Assembly: GCA_022510425.1 (NCBI GenBank)
Contig: JAFLTO010000004.1
Coordinates: 124,001 to 188,000 of the forward strand
DNA from: Muribaculaceae bacterium
GTDB lineage: Bacteria > Bacteroidota > Bacteroidia > Bacteroidales > Muribaculaceae
DNA length: 64,000 nt
Reading direction: 5' to 3'
In this document: positions 7,914-15,402 of the stretch, piece by piece
How positions within the stretch are numbered: position 1 is the stretch's first letter
Layout of the letters: each line of letters starts with the position of its first letter
Notes under the pieces: model-generated
Told to the model about the DNA's origin: nothing
Databases searched by the model: none
Seen by the model: the letters and a program-made list of their open reading frames with translations, nothing else
Program-made: the position numbers and the translations under genes

Positions 7914-9098
7914 TTATACTTCGTTGTTTTCGGATAATTGTTCAAGAGAAGATTCTATCTCTTCAATGGTTGGCAAGGAGCTTTTTATTTCAGTTGGAAT
8001 CAATTTGGAAAGTTCATATTCTGATATACCAAGCGGAAGATTATATCCCTCTAAAGAATATTGGGCTTCTATGTTGTCTTTATCTCGGCATATTAGCAGC
8101 CCGATAGTCGGGTTATCCTGTTCTGTTTTGAGATGATGGTTAACCGCGCTGACATAAAATCCTAATTGACCAAGATATTCCGGTTTGAATGATCCGGTTT
8201 TAAGTTCGATACAGCAATATGCATGAATCCGTGTATTATAAAAGAGAAGATCAATAAAAGCCTCTTTAGTGCCAACCTGTAACCGATATTGCCTACCCAT
8301 AAAAGCGAAACCGGTACCCAGTTCTACAAGAAATTTAGTCACGTTTGCAACAAGAGCATCTTCCAATTCACGCTCGTTATAATTTTCGGTTATAGCAAAG
8401 AAATCGAAAACATAAGGATCTTTGGTTATTTGCTGTGCTAAATCGCTTTGTAATGCCGGAAGCGTGGAATTGAAATTAGAAATAGCTTTACCTGATCTTT
8501 CATACAAATCAGTCTTTAAGAAATTCAGCAGCATATCACGTCCCCAATTATTTTCAATGGTTTTACGGACAAAGAAAAGAGCTTTTTGAGGATTCCCCTT
8601 ACATTTATCGATAATAGTTCTTTGATGAAACCAAGGAATAGAACATATTTCAGCAAATATTAATTCGTCCGCAGGCTGCGGATGATTTTGCAATTTAAAA
8701 TCGTCCACAAGGTGTGGATGATTTGAAACGTGCGAATCTTCTACACTCTGTAGCAAATTTACTTCTTTTAAATCGTCCACAGGGTGTGGACGATTTTCAA
8801 TTACCTGAGAATAAAGATTATAGAAATAATACATATATTTCAGATTGGTTTCTGAGAAACCTTTCTCAGCCGGCATTTCTGCCTTTAAATCATGACTTAA
8901 AGTTGCATAGAAAGCAGATCCATAGGTGTTTGAATATTGTCTGTTGGCAATATCACGACCCAAACTCCAATAATATTCCAATAATGTTCGGTTTGCTTCG
9001 ACTGACGCTTTCAGACGAGCAGTTAAATATCTTTTCTTAAGTTCTTTTACCCAACTTTTATATTCTTTATTTTGGGAAAGTTGTGTAATAGGTTTCAT
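7914..9098 (-). CDS. DUF1016-type PDDEXK nuclease (YhcG-like) with internal 12-residue repeats
   Basis: This 394-residue protein has an N-terminal DUF1016 helical domain (about residues 8-100, with EYYWSLGRDI and KGFSETNLKYMYYFY) and a C-terminal PD-(D/E)XK nuclease domain. The catalytic signature is seen near residues 285-305 as FIDLLFYN followed by ELKTG. Between the domains, residues 102-149 form four 12-residue repeats such as NRPHPVDDLKEV and NHPHLVDDFKLQ, encoded by 36-bp units with palindromic cores. The family is frequent on mobile elements and in defence islands, but its biological role is poorly defined. It is convergent with the mobilization operon and may be cargo of the element. 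Confidence 0.85.
   Translation of the reverse strand: MKPITQLSQNKEYKSWVKELKKRYLTARLKASVEANRTLLEYYWSLGRDIANRQYSNTYGSAFYATLSHDLKAEMPAEKGFSETNLKYMYYFYNLYSQVIENRPHPVDDLKEVNLLQSVEDSHVSNHPHLVDDFKLQNHPQPADELIFAEICSIPWFHQRTIIDKCKGNPQKALFFVRKTIENNWGRDMLLNFLKTDLYERSGKAISNFNSTLPALQSDLAQQITKDPYVFDFFAITENYNERELEDALVANVTKFLVELGTGFAFMGRQYRLQVGTKEAFIDLLFYNTRIHAYCCIELKTGSFKPEYLGQLGFYVSAVNHHLKTEQDNPTIGLLICRDKDNIEAQYSLEGYNLPLGISEYELSKLIPTEIKSSLPTIEEIESSLEQLSENNEV
8652..8795. repeat. Four tandem 36-bp repeats with palindromic cores inside the DUF1016 gene
   Basis: Palindromes recur every 36 bases: TCCGCA/TGCGGA (8668-8682), TCCACA/TGTGGA (8704-8718), CTACA/TGTAG (8741-8753) and CGTCCACA/TGTGGACG (8774-8792). 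Three units share a CGTCC...GG(A/T)(T/C)GATTT frame. The 36-bp period keeps the reading frame and encodes 12-residue repeats. Confidence 0.85.
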
Positions 9099-9137
9099 AT
9101 TTCCGTAAAATATAAAGTTTTTCGATAATTTGAGAGT

Positions 9138-10424
9138 TTATAGTTTGAAATCCGGGAGGCTGTTGATGGCTGCTTCTTTGAGGCTGTCAACGGCTCGGGT
9201 GTATTTCTCAGTATGCTTTAATCCGCTATGGCCTAAAAGACTTGCAACAGTCTTTATGTTAGCTCCATTATTCAGGATATTGACGGCAAAGGAATGTCGG
9301 GCACAATGCCATGTGATGTGTTTTTCGATGCCGGCTCTCTTAGTCCAATGTCGCAATGCTTTCAAACACATATTATGAGTCGGAAGAGGAAAGATTAGAC
9401 TTTCTCGCGTCTGTTCCTCCGAGGGTTCTCCAATTAATTTCAAAAGAGCCTCACTAAGTGGGATTACAACATTACTTGCCGAACTGTGGCCTTTGGTCTT
9501 CGCCTGTTCAAATTTTAACAACTTGTTTGAATAATCCACATTGGAATATTTCAACTCTATCACATCACAGAAGCGTAAGCCACTATAAAGGCAGAACATG
9601 AAACCTCTACGTATCTCCGGACTTTCCCCTTCATAATGGGTATTCCACATTTTATCAATTTCCTCAAGACTTAGGATATCTTTCTTGATTGCTCCATTAT
9701 CAATTTTAATAATAACTCCGTTACAAGGATTCTTCAATATAATATCATCCTCAATGGCAGCTTTAATTACTTTCTTGAAACGGGCAAACAGGGTATGAGC
9801 ACCTTCTCCCTTAAATCTCTTTTGTAGATATGCGGTAAAGGCTACGACCTTATCCTTGGTTATTTGTTCCGGTTTTATTTTGAGAGCCTTTGCTTTCTTT
9901 GCTTTTTTAGCAGTCGCTTCTTTTCTTTGTTCTCGCGTCCAATCCGGTTTAGGAGTAAATTCATCTTTAGGATCTATAAGAAAATCGATAAAAACATCAT
10001 GAGCCCTCTTGATATGGCGTTTATCTCCTTTGGTATATTTCTCATAATATTCCCACATCCAATCAAGGAAGTTAATATCTTCTTCCTTTTTCTTAAGTCG
10101 GTAACCCTCGGAATTTTCCAACATCTGTTGACCCTTTTCAAATCTTATCTTCTTGGCGATTTCAAGAGTCTCCTTATTTTGCTGACGTTCCTGAGGAGTT
10201 CTGGGTGCTAACCAAAGATATAAACCTAATCTTTCATTTTTACGATCAATCTTCTTATAACGCTTACCATTTTTACTTTCCACATAGGAAAAGCCATAAT
10301 AATATTCCAAATATAAACTCTCTCGACCATCAGAAAGAGCTTGAGCCATAAGTTTAGGATTATCCCCGGTATTACCCTCAATAAGCCGGGTATTATTCTG
10401 CCGATAGTTTTTCTTGACTGCCAT
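9138..10424 (-). CDS. Tyrosine recombinase / integrase
   Basis: This 428-residue phage-type integrase catalyses integration and excision of the element. It has the tyrosine-recombinase catalytic set: Arg in SGLRFCD (near 284), Lys in the KTKGH hairpin, the HxxR box in HCARH (near 373-376), a downstream His in LLGHS, and the nucleophile Tyr in EKYTRAV (near 408). The N-terminal half contains an arm-binding-like segment and a SAM-like core-binding domain, as in other Bacteroides integrases. It reads leftwards at the right end of the element, with the putative attachment region directly upstream. An 11-bp tandem repeat adjoins its promoter. Confidence 0.95.
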   Translation of the reverse strand: MAVKKNYRQNNTRLIEGNTGDNPKLMAQALSDGRESLYLEYYYGFSYVESKNGKRYKKIDRKNERLGLYLWLAPRTPQERQQNKETLEIAKKIRFEKGQQMLENSEGYRLKKKEEDINFLDWMWEYYEKYTKGDKRHIKRAHDVFIDFLIDPKDEFTPKPDWTREQRKEATAKKAKKAKALKIKPEQITKDKVVAFTAYLQKRFKGEGAHTLFARFKKVIKAAIEDDIILKNPCNGVIIKIDNGAIKKDILSLEEIDKMWNTHYEGESPEIRRGFMFCLYSGLRFCDVIELKYSNVDYSNKLLKFEQAKTKGHSSASNVVIPLSEALLKLIGEPSEEQTRESLIFPLPTHNMCLKALRHWTKRAGIEKHITWHCARHSFAVNILNNGANIKTVASLLGHSGLKHTEKYTRAVDSLKEAAINSLPDFKL

Positions 10425-10454
10425 AAATTTCTTAACTTTGTAAAAAGGTGCTCA

Positions 10455-10462
10455 CAAAGGTA
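10455..10462 (-). promoter_or_regulatory. Candidate -7 element of the integrase promoter
   Basis: TACCTTTG on the minus strand fits the Bacteroidetes TAnnTTTG element and lies about 30 bases upstream of the integrase start. A TTG at ideal spacing is not clear; the region upstream is occupied by the 11-bp tandem repeat. Confidence 0.45.
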
Positions 10463-10477
10463 ATAAAAATTTATAAT

Positions 10478-10706
10478 CCAATAAGCAACCAATAAGCAAC
10501 TTTCAACAGATTAAAGGAAAATATCGGAAATTATGCAAGATTCTAAAATCACTAAAACATTGAATATCAATATGGATAGTTTCTCATGCTTTCCTATGGA
10601 TTATGCCGTAAATGCCTGTTCTGGGCACCTTAACACAGAGGTAGATACTTGAAAATCAATTATCTGCCTCTTTTCTATTAAGTATTTGCACCGAATTTGC
10701 ACCGAA
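10478..10706. repeat. Putative attachment/arm-site region with two 11-bp tandem repeats
   Basis: CCAATAAGCAA is tandemly duplicated at 10478-10488 and 10489-10499, beside the integrase promoter. TTTGCACCGAA is tandemly duplicated at 10685-10695 and 10696-10706. Exact short tandem repeats on both sides of a 190-base segment next to an integrase fit arm-type integrase or excisionase sites flanking the att core. The core itself cannot be defined without the other end. The 382 bases between the integrase and the next gene hold only this and one hairpin. Confidence 0.5.
10638..10674 (+). terminator. Hairpin terminator in the attachment region
   Basis: GAGGTAGATA (10638-10647) pairs with TATCTGCCTC (10661-10670) with one G-T pair, followed by TTTTCT. 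No intact gene precedes it on the plus strand, so it may belong to the interrupted chromosomal locus. Confidence 0.5.
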
Positions 10707-10806
10707 GAAATTTCTTGGGTTTCCAAAAAATTTCAATAATAAAAGCAATCAAATCATTACCCCTTGTTTAATAAATTAATTGACTTTATGTCATAAAGAT
10801 ATCATT

Positions 10807-12567
10807 ATGTTGGCAGAGGAAATAAATAAATTAAATGCTCTCTTAAAGGAGCTTTCAAAATATGGGTCAGATTACAAGGAAAACATAGGAAAAGTTGTGA
10901 CCAATTTACCTCAGCAGTTTAAAGAACTATTTAAAAAGAAAATACCAGATGTATTAAAATCAATTTTCCCGGAAAAAGAATATAAGATAAAGCCAGCTTT
11001 TGGACAAGGAAATGTGGCCGGGACTCCTTCTATATCCATCTTACGTAAGACTAAGCCAGATGATAATCCTTCTCCCACATCGGGCGTGTATCTGGTCTTC
11101 CTTTTTTCCCCTGATCTAAAAGAAACTTACTTTCAATTAGCAATGGGGGTTGAAAATAAGTCGATTAAGGAAATTATAGCAGACGTTGAAGAAATCAGAG
11201 AAAAATTACCTATTGATAGTTATAAACTATTAAAGCCAATTAATGATCAAAAGATATCAAATAAAAAATATAAAGTAGCAACAATTTATGGAAACTTTTG
11301 GAATGTTGAAGATGAGGATTATTGTTTGAATCTATTAAATGAACTTATAAAACTTTATGGTGAATACCTTGATTCCGATGGAATTTCGGAGAAGGTAATC
11401 CCAGAAAGCAAAAAGCGGGAAGAGTCAGAAGCAACGGAGGCTATAGAAGAAAAGGAATCCTCAAAGTTTTCGGTAGATAAGGTGATTAAGGCCATTCAAG
11501 AAACCGGCTTAATTTATGCTGATGATTTAATTAAAAGATACGCTTATTCGTTACTTACAAAGCCTTTTGTGATTTTAAGCGGATTGTCCGGTTCGGGTAA
11601 AACTCAGTTGGCTCTTTCTTTTGCTTTAACTATGGTGGAGAATCAAGAGAAACAGATATGTTTTGTTCCAGTTGGCGCTGATTGGACCAATAGAGAACCG
11701 TTGCTTGGGTATCCCAATGCTTTAAAACCGGGCGAATATGTCAAACCTGAAAGCGGTGTCCTATCCATCCTTCTGGAAGCTCAAAACAATCCTCAAAAAC
11801 CTTATTTCCTGATTCTTGACGAGATGAATCTGAGCTATGTGGAAAGATATTTCGCCGACTTTCTTTCTGCTATGGAGGCAAAAGGAATGAAAATAAATCT
11901 ATGGGATAATCCAAAAGAAAATGAATCTGAAAAAGAAGATTCTAGCCAATTACCCTCTAAAATAACTCTCCCGAGAAATCTCTTTATCACGGGCACAATC
12001 AATGTAGACGAAACCACTTATATGTTCTCACCCAAGGTGCTCGACCGGGCTAATGTGATAGAGTTCAAGATCTCAGAAGATGAAATGGAGGATTTCCTTT
12101 CTACATCACGAAATATTGAGCTCTCAAAATGCACTGGAGCCGAAAAATCTAGGGCTCAAAATTTTGTAAAGATCGCTACTAAAGATGTTTCTTTGGATGA
12201 CAAGTCAAAAGACATTTTATTAAATTTCTTCAAACCTTTGAAAAAGGTAAATGCAGAATTCGGATATCGTACCTCCACAGAAATTCGTAGATTTATCTCT
12301 TTAGCAAAAGAAGATTTAGGCATAGAAAAAGCTACGGATGCTGCTATAGTGCAGAAGTTGCTCCCAAAACTCCATGGATCTCGCAGAAAGATTGTGCCAG
12401 TGCTCAATGAGCTCTGGAAATTGTCGACAGACAATGATAATCTTGAAGTATTTATGGAGAGTGATGAAGAAATGTCAGGGCTAAAGTATCCCTTGACCGC
12501 TGATAAAATTTTCAGAATGTATAAAACGGCTGTTGACAACGGGTTTACAAGTTTTGCCGAAGCATGA
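10807..12567 (+). CDS. mcrB: McrB-like AAA+ GTPase of a type IV restriction system
   Basis: In McrBC systems the McrB AAA+ ring binds modified DNA through its N-terminal domain and uses GTP hydrolysis to drive the McrC nuclease. Here the N-terminal 230 residues resemble the MrcB/DUF3578 recognition module. The motor shows Walker A GLSGSGKT near residue 260, the McrB-specific GADWTNREPLLGY, Walker B LILDEMNLSYVERYFADF near 335, and the signature GTINVDETT near 395. ATG at 10807 is preferred to a TTG at 10780. The stop codon overlaps the start of the next gene (ATGA), so the two are coupled. DNA modification specificity cannot be predicted from sequence. It lies just outside the mobilizable element. 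Confidence 0.9.
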   Translation: MLAEEINKLNALLKELSKYGSDYKENIGKVVTNLPQQFKELFKKKIPDVLKSIFPEKEYKIKPAFGQGNVAGTPSISILRKTKPDDNPSPTSGVYLVFLFSPDLKETYFQLAMGVENKSIKEIIADVEEIREKLPIDSYKLLKPINDQKISNKKYKVATIYGNFWNVEDEDYCLNLLNELIKLYGEYLDSDGISEKVIPESKKREESEATEAIEEKESSKFSVDKVIKAIQETGLIYADDLIKRYAYSLLTKPFVILSGLSGSGKTQLALSFALTMVENQEKQICFVPVGADWTNREPLLGYPNALKPGEYVKPESGVLSILLEAQNNPQKPYFLILDEMNLSYVERYFADFLSAMEAKGMKINLWDNPKENESEKEDSSQLPSKITLPRNLFITGTINVDETTYMFSPKVLDRANVIEFKISEDEMEDFLSTSRNIELSKCTGAEKSRAQNFVKIATKDVSLDDKSKDILLNFFKPLKKVNAEFGYRTSTEIRRFISLAKEDLGIEKATDAAIVQKLLPKLHGSRRKIVPVLNELWKLSTDNDNLEVFMESDEEMSGLKYPLTADKIFRMYKTAVDNGFTSFAEA

Positions 12568-14858
12568 TACCCTCTAAAGAATTAGACATCCCCATCAGTA
12601 ATAATCTAAGATTGCTCATATTTCCTTCTCAAAAAGAGGCGCGTTGCTTTGAATTGGCAGATGCGGAATCATTTGGAGAAAGTAAATGGCAACTTCAAGA
12701 AGGGAGGGAATATGAATTCCAATTTGTGGATAAAGAGAAGAATGAGGTTAAAGCTTGGTTTTCTGATGATTCTCCGGCAGATATAATAAAGACTTCAAAA
12801 TTTCAAAAAAACAGGGGATATATCCGTACCGGTTTATATGTGGGAAGCCTTAAACTTTCCATTTATGACGACGAAAAAAAGCGAGAGGAAGAAATAGAAT
12901 TAGAAATTCAAAGCACAAAAACTTCTTATCGCTCCGATTATCGTACCATGCTTGCCGACATCACCAATAATTATGTGGATCTAGTAATGAGTCAAAGTTC
13001 CCCTGTCGCTCTAAAATTTAAAGTTAATGAAGAGGCAGACAGCCAGACTCTTTATCAAAAATTTGCTTTCATAAAAAGCATGTTGGAAAATGATACTTTC
13101 GGTGAAGCTCTTAATAAAATCCAGCAAAACCCGGTGATGACTTGGAAAGAACAAACTGAGGAGAAGCGGATTGAAAACGCCGGAAGAATAAAAAACAAGG
13201 AACTCCGGCAATTATTAACACAAAAAAACAGGATTCCCTATTCTGACCATCCTTATCTTACCTCTTTACCTCGCACCATTAATGTGAGCCGTAAATATGA
13301 TTCCTTAGATTCCAACGAGAATCGATTTGTGAAACATGCATTATCCTCTTTCTACACATTTTGTCAGGATATAAAATCAAAGCCCCAAGCTTCTGAGAAA
13401 CTGAAAAAAGAAGCGGAGATAGTTTGTCAAAATCTTCTAAATCATCTAAAAACTCCTTTCTTCCGAGATATCGAAAAACCGGTGCATATTAATTTCAACA
13501 GTCCTATTCTCCAGCATAAAGAGGGTTACCGAGAGGTTTTACAAACATGGATCTTTTTTGAACTTGCTGCCTTATTGAATTGGGAAGGAGGAGAAAATGT
13601 GTATAACGCCGGCATGAAAAATGTAGCTGTGCTTTATGAATATTGGGTGTTTTTTAAACTTTTAGATATTGTGACTTCAATATTCAATATCAAGATTAAA
13701 GATAAATCTAAACTTGTAGTAGCCGATAACGATAATCTTAACCTTGATCTTAAACAAGGTCATATGAAGATGGTGAACGGCACTAATGAATCTTCCAGTC
13801 GGCATCTGAATGTGGCCTTGTATTACAATCGCACTTTTAGTCACTCTAAAGATATTCATTCCTCTGGATCCTGGACTATGCCCATGCGTCCTGACTATAC
13901 TTTATCTATTTGGCCCGCGGAATTAGATGAAAGGGAAGCTGAACAGGAAGACCTTATAGTCCATATACATTTTGATGCCAAGTATCGCGTTAACAATTTG
14001 AAATTAAAATACCTTGAAAACCTTGAGCCTTCTGAAGAAGAAATTCAAGAAGAAAAGAGGCTGGAAGAAATGGGCATTTATAAGAGGGCAGATATCTTGA
14101 AAATGCATGTGTATAAGGATGCTATTCGGCGTACAAGCGGTGCTTATATTCTTTATCCTGGCGATAAATCAATAGCCCGACAGGGATTTCATGAAATAAT
14201 TCCTGGATTAGGTGCCTTTTGCCTTAACCCAGGGAAATTCGATTCTCAAAGCCAGGAGCTAAAGAATTTTATTCTTAAGGTTAGTGACCATCTGCAAAAC
14301 CGAATCTCCCAACGAGAAGAAATGGCTTTTCAATCATATAGGATCTATAAAAATGAGCCCAATGATAAATCTCTTAATGAACCCTTCCCGGAATTTACAG
14401 GCGATAACCGAAGAATTCTCTTTGATTCTACAAATGTCATTATTGGATATGTTAAAGATGATATTCATAAGAAATGGATAGAGGAGAAAGGATTGTATAA
14501 TGGTCGCCTAGGTAAAAGAAAAGGATCCTTGACTATAAATAAGGATTTAATAGAAGCTAAATATCTACTTTTGTACGATGGAAAGGGTTATACAAGTTTT
14601 CGAAAAATAAAAGGAGAGGGCCCAAAGATTTATAATTCATCCGACATGGCAGAAAAGGAATATATCCCAAAGAAGGAAGATTATTCTTATCTTGTTTTTT
14701 CGCATGAAAAAGCTAATGAATTTAGGATGTATTCATGGGATGAAGATGAAATCGATAAATTAATAGCAGCAAAAGTGTCAAGTAAGAATGATATTTTTAA
14801 GCCTATAGTGGTTCCCCTTAAAGAAATCATGAAATTAGCCAGAAAAATTGAGTTATAA
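12564..14858 (+). CDS. McrC-like nuclease (DUF2357 plus PD-(D/E)XK)
   Basis: This 764-residue protein overlaps the McrB gene by 4 bases. The N-terminal half fits the DUF2357 type of McrC homologue, which couples to the McrB ring. The C-terminal half has a PD-(D/E)XK nuclease core: Asp in MRPDYTLSIW near residue 442 and DAK in IHFDAKYR near residue 468. The family is found as the cleavage partner in divergent McrBC systems. It is much longer than classical McrC (about 350 residues), with a 200-residue C-terminal extension of unknown function. A perfect palindromic terminator follows the stop codon. Confidence 0.85.
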   Translation: MIPSKELDIPISNNLRLLIFPSQKEARCFELADAESFGESKWQLQEGREYEFQFVDKEKNEVKAWFSDDSPADIIKTSKFQKNRGYIRTGLYVGSLKLSIYDDEKKREEEIELEIQSTKTSYRSDYRTMLADITNNYVDLVMSQSSPVALKFKVNEEADSQTLYQKFAFIKSMLENDTFGEALNKIQQNPVMTWKEQTEEKRIENAGRIKNKELRQLLTQKNRIPYSDHPYLTSLPRTINVSRKYDSLDSNENRFVKHALSSFYTFCQDIKSKPQASEKLKKEAEIVCQNLLNHLKTPFFRDIEKPVHINFNSPILQHKEGYREVLQTWIFFELAALLNWEGGENVYNAGMKNVAVLYEYWVFFKLLDIVTSIFNIKIKDKSKLVVADNDNLNLDLKQGHMKMVNGTNESSSRHLNVALYYNRTFSHSKDIHSSGSWTMPMRPDYTLSIWPAELDEREAEQEDLIVHIHFDAKYRVNNLKLKYLENLEPSEEEIQEEKRLEEMGIYKRADILKMHVYKDAIRRTSGAYILYPGDKSIARQGFHEIIPGLGAFCLNPGKFDSQSQELKNFILKVSDHLQNRISQREEMAFQSYRIYKNEPNDKSLNEPFPEFTGDNRRILFDSTNVIIGYVKDDIHKKWIEEKGLYNGRLGKRKGSLTINKDLIEAKYLLLYDGKGYTSFRKIKGEGPKIYNSSDMAEKEYIPKKEDYSYLVFSHEKANEFRMYSWDEDEIDKLIAAKVSSKNDIFKPIVVPLKEIMKLARKIEL

Positions 14859-14865
14859 ATCAGTA

Positions 14866-14893
14866 ATTGAGTCCACTTTAAAGTGGACTCAAT
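14866..14893. terminator. Perfect 28-base palindrome after the McrBC genes
   Basis: ATTGAGTCCACTTT (14866-14879) is followed immediately by its reverse complement (14880-14893), then ATTTAATT. It sits 8 bases after the nuclease stop codon and could terminate transcription from both sides. Confidence 0.7.
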
Positions 14894-14942
14894 ATTTAAT
14901 TCCAACCCTGTAAATCCATTTTTTGAATGATTCATAATTCAT
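14889..14942 (-). CDS. Possible 17-residue micro-ORF with its own promoter
   Basis: The peptide MNYESFKKWIYRVGIKY would start at 14942, only 12 bases from a good minus-strand -7 element. Its stop codon lies inside the terminator palindrome shared with the McrBC operon. It may be a real tiny gene, an N-terminal relic of a lost gene, or chance. Coding status is unproven. Confidence 0.25.
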   Translation of the reverse strand: MNYESFKKWIYRVGIKY

Positions 14943-14953
14943 TCTCAACAGTT

Positions 14954-14983
14954 CAAAATTACGAATTATTAGCGAGGATTCAA
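14954..14983 (-). promoter_or_regulatory. Bacteroidetes-type promoter reading left toward the McrBC 3' end
   Basis: On the minus strand TTG (14981-14983), 19 bases and TAATTTTG (14954-14961) match the Bacteroidetes consensus with ideal spacing. It is nearly identical over 37 bases to the promoter at 28420-28456. Confidence 0.55.
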
Positions 14984-15066
14984 TCGGTTGATAGCTAAAT
15001 AATCCCTATGATGCAAATGACTCAAATTCTTAATATCATGTTTTTGGCAGCTTAAAATAAGTGAAA

Positions 15067-15264
15067 TCAGGAGGAAGATTCTTCAGGATTGAGCCAATTT
15101 TGTAGCTTCCGGATAAGGTTATCAATTGAGATTTGTTCGTCTTCGAGAAGATGAAATTTCTCACGAAACAGTCTTTTTTCTTCCTTTGGAGATCACTTCA
15201 GTTCCATCAGTTCATTGCCAATTTCAGTCATTTTATTATAATTGGCATGAGAGCGAGAATGCAT
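15067..15264 (-). pseudogene. Nonsense-mutated copy of the small protein at 20803-21000
   Basis: Reading the minus strand from an ATG at 15264 gives 66 codons, the same length as the intact paralogue at 20803-21000. Both contain NYNKMTEIGNELM and REKFHLLED. Codon 24 (15193-15195) is TGA here but glycine in the intact copy, so this copy would stop after 23 residues. Apart from this substitution the frame is open to the TGA at 15067. It lies in the decayed region between the McrBC genes and the Fic relic. Confidence 0.8.
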
Positions 15265-15300
15265 TTTTTCGATTATATCAATCCTAAATTCTTAATTTAA

Positions 15301-15399
15301 TTTGTAAAGGAAATCAATATTTCTTTACAAATTAGAAAAACGTGTAAAGAAACTACTAATTCGTTCACACGTTTACAGGATTTGTAAAACAGCTTTACA
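15301..15399. repeat. Cluster of GTAAAG/CTTTAC palindromic motifs
   Basis: Six related motifs lie in 100 bases: TTTGTAAAG (15301), CTTTACAAA (15323), GTGTAAAG (15342), GTTTACA (15371), TTTGTAAAAC (15381) and CTTTACA (15393). They form successive inverted repeats, the first almost perfect over about 16 bases per arm. The cluster follows the 3' end of the Fic relic and precedes the nonsense-mutated small gene. It could be an operator array or structured RNA. Confidence 0.6.
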
Positions 15400-15402
15400 T
15401 TT

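Larger units (their letters stand above)
1..10706. mobile_element. Integrative mobilizable element (left end outside the window)
   Basis: The block combines an excisionase-like HTH protein, a RepA-like ATPase, a CHC2 primase, a relaxosome accessory protein, a relaxase, a membrane-anchored mobilization protein and a tyrosine integrase. This set is typical of small Bacteroides mobilizable elements. No conjugative (Tra/T4SS) genes are visible, so it would depend on a helper element. Most genes read rightwards; the DUF1016 nuclease and the integrase read leftwards. The right edge is placed by inference at the tandem repeats beyond the integrase, around 10.7 kb. No attachment-core duplication can be checked because the left end is not in the window. 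A remnant of a related element lies at 17.4-17.6 kb. Confidence 0.85.

Noticed and set aside
8652..8795. CRISPR-like array with 36-bp period
   Set aside because: The 36-bp units are contiguous with no spacers, lie in frame in a protein-coding gene and encode 12-residue repeats.
10226..10492. Minus-strand frame of 88 codons overlapping the integrase start
   Set aside because: It overlaps the integrase N terminus in another frame and spans its promoter; no family resemblance.
14687..14935. Minus-strand frame of 82 codons at the mcrC 3' end
   Set aside because: It is antisense to well-supported coding sequence and crosses the terminator palindrome; only the separate 17-codon frame has promoter support.
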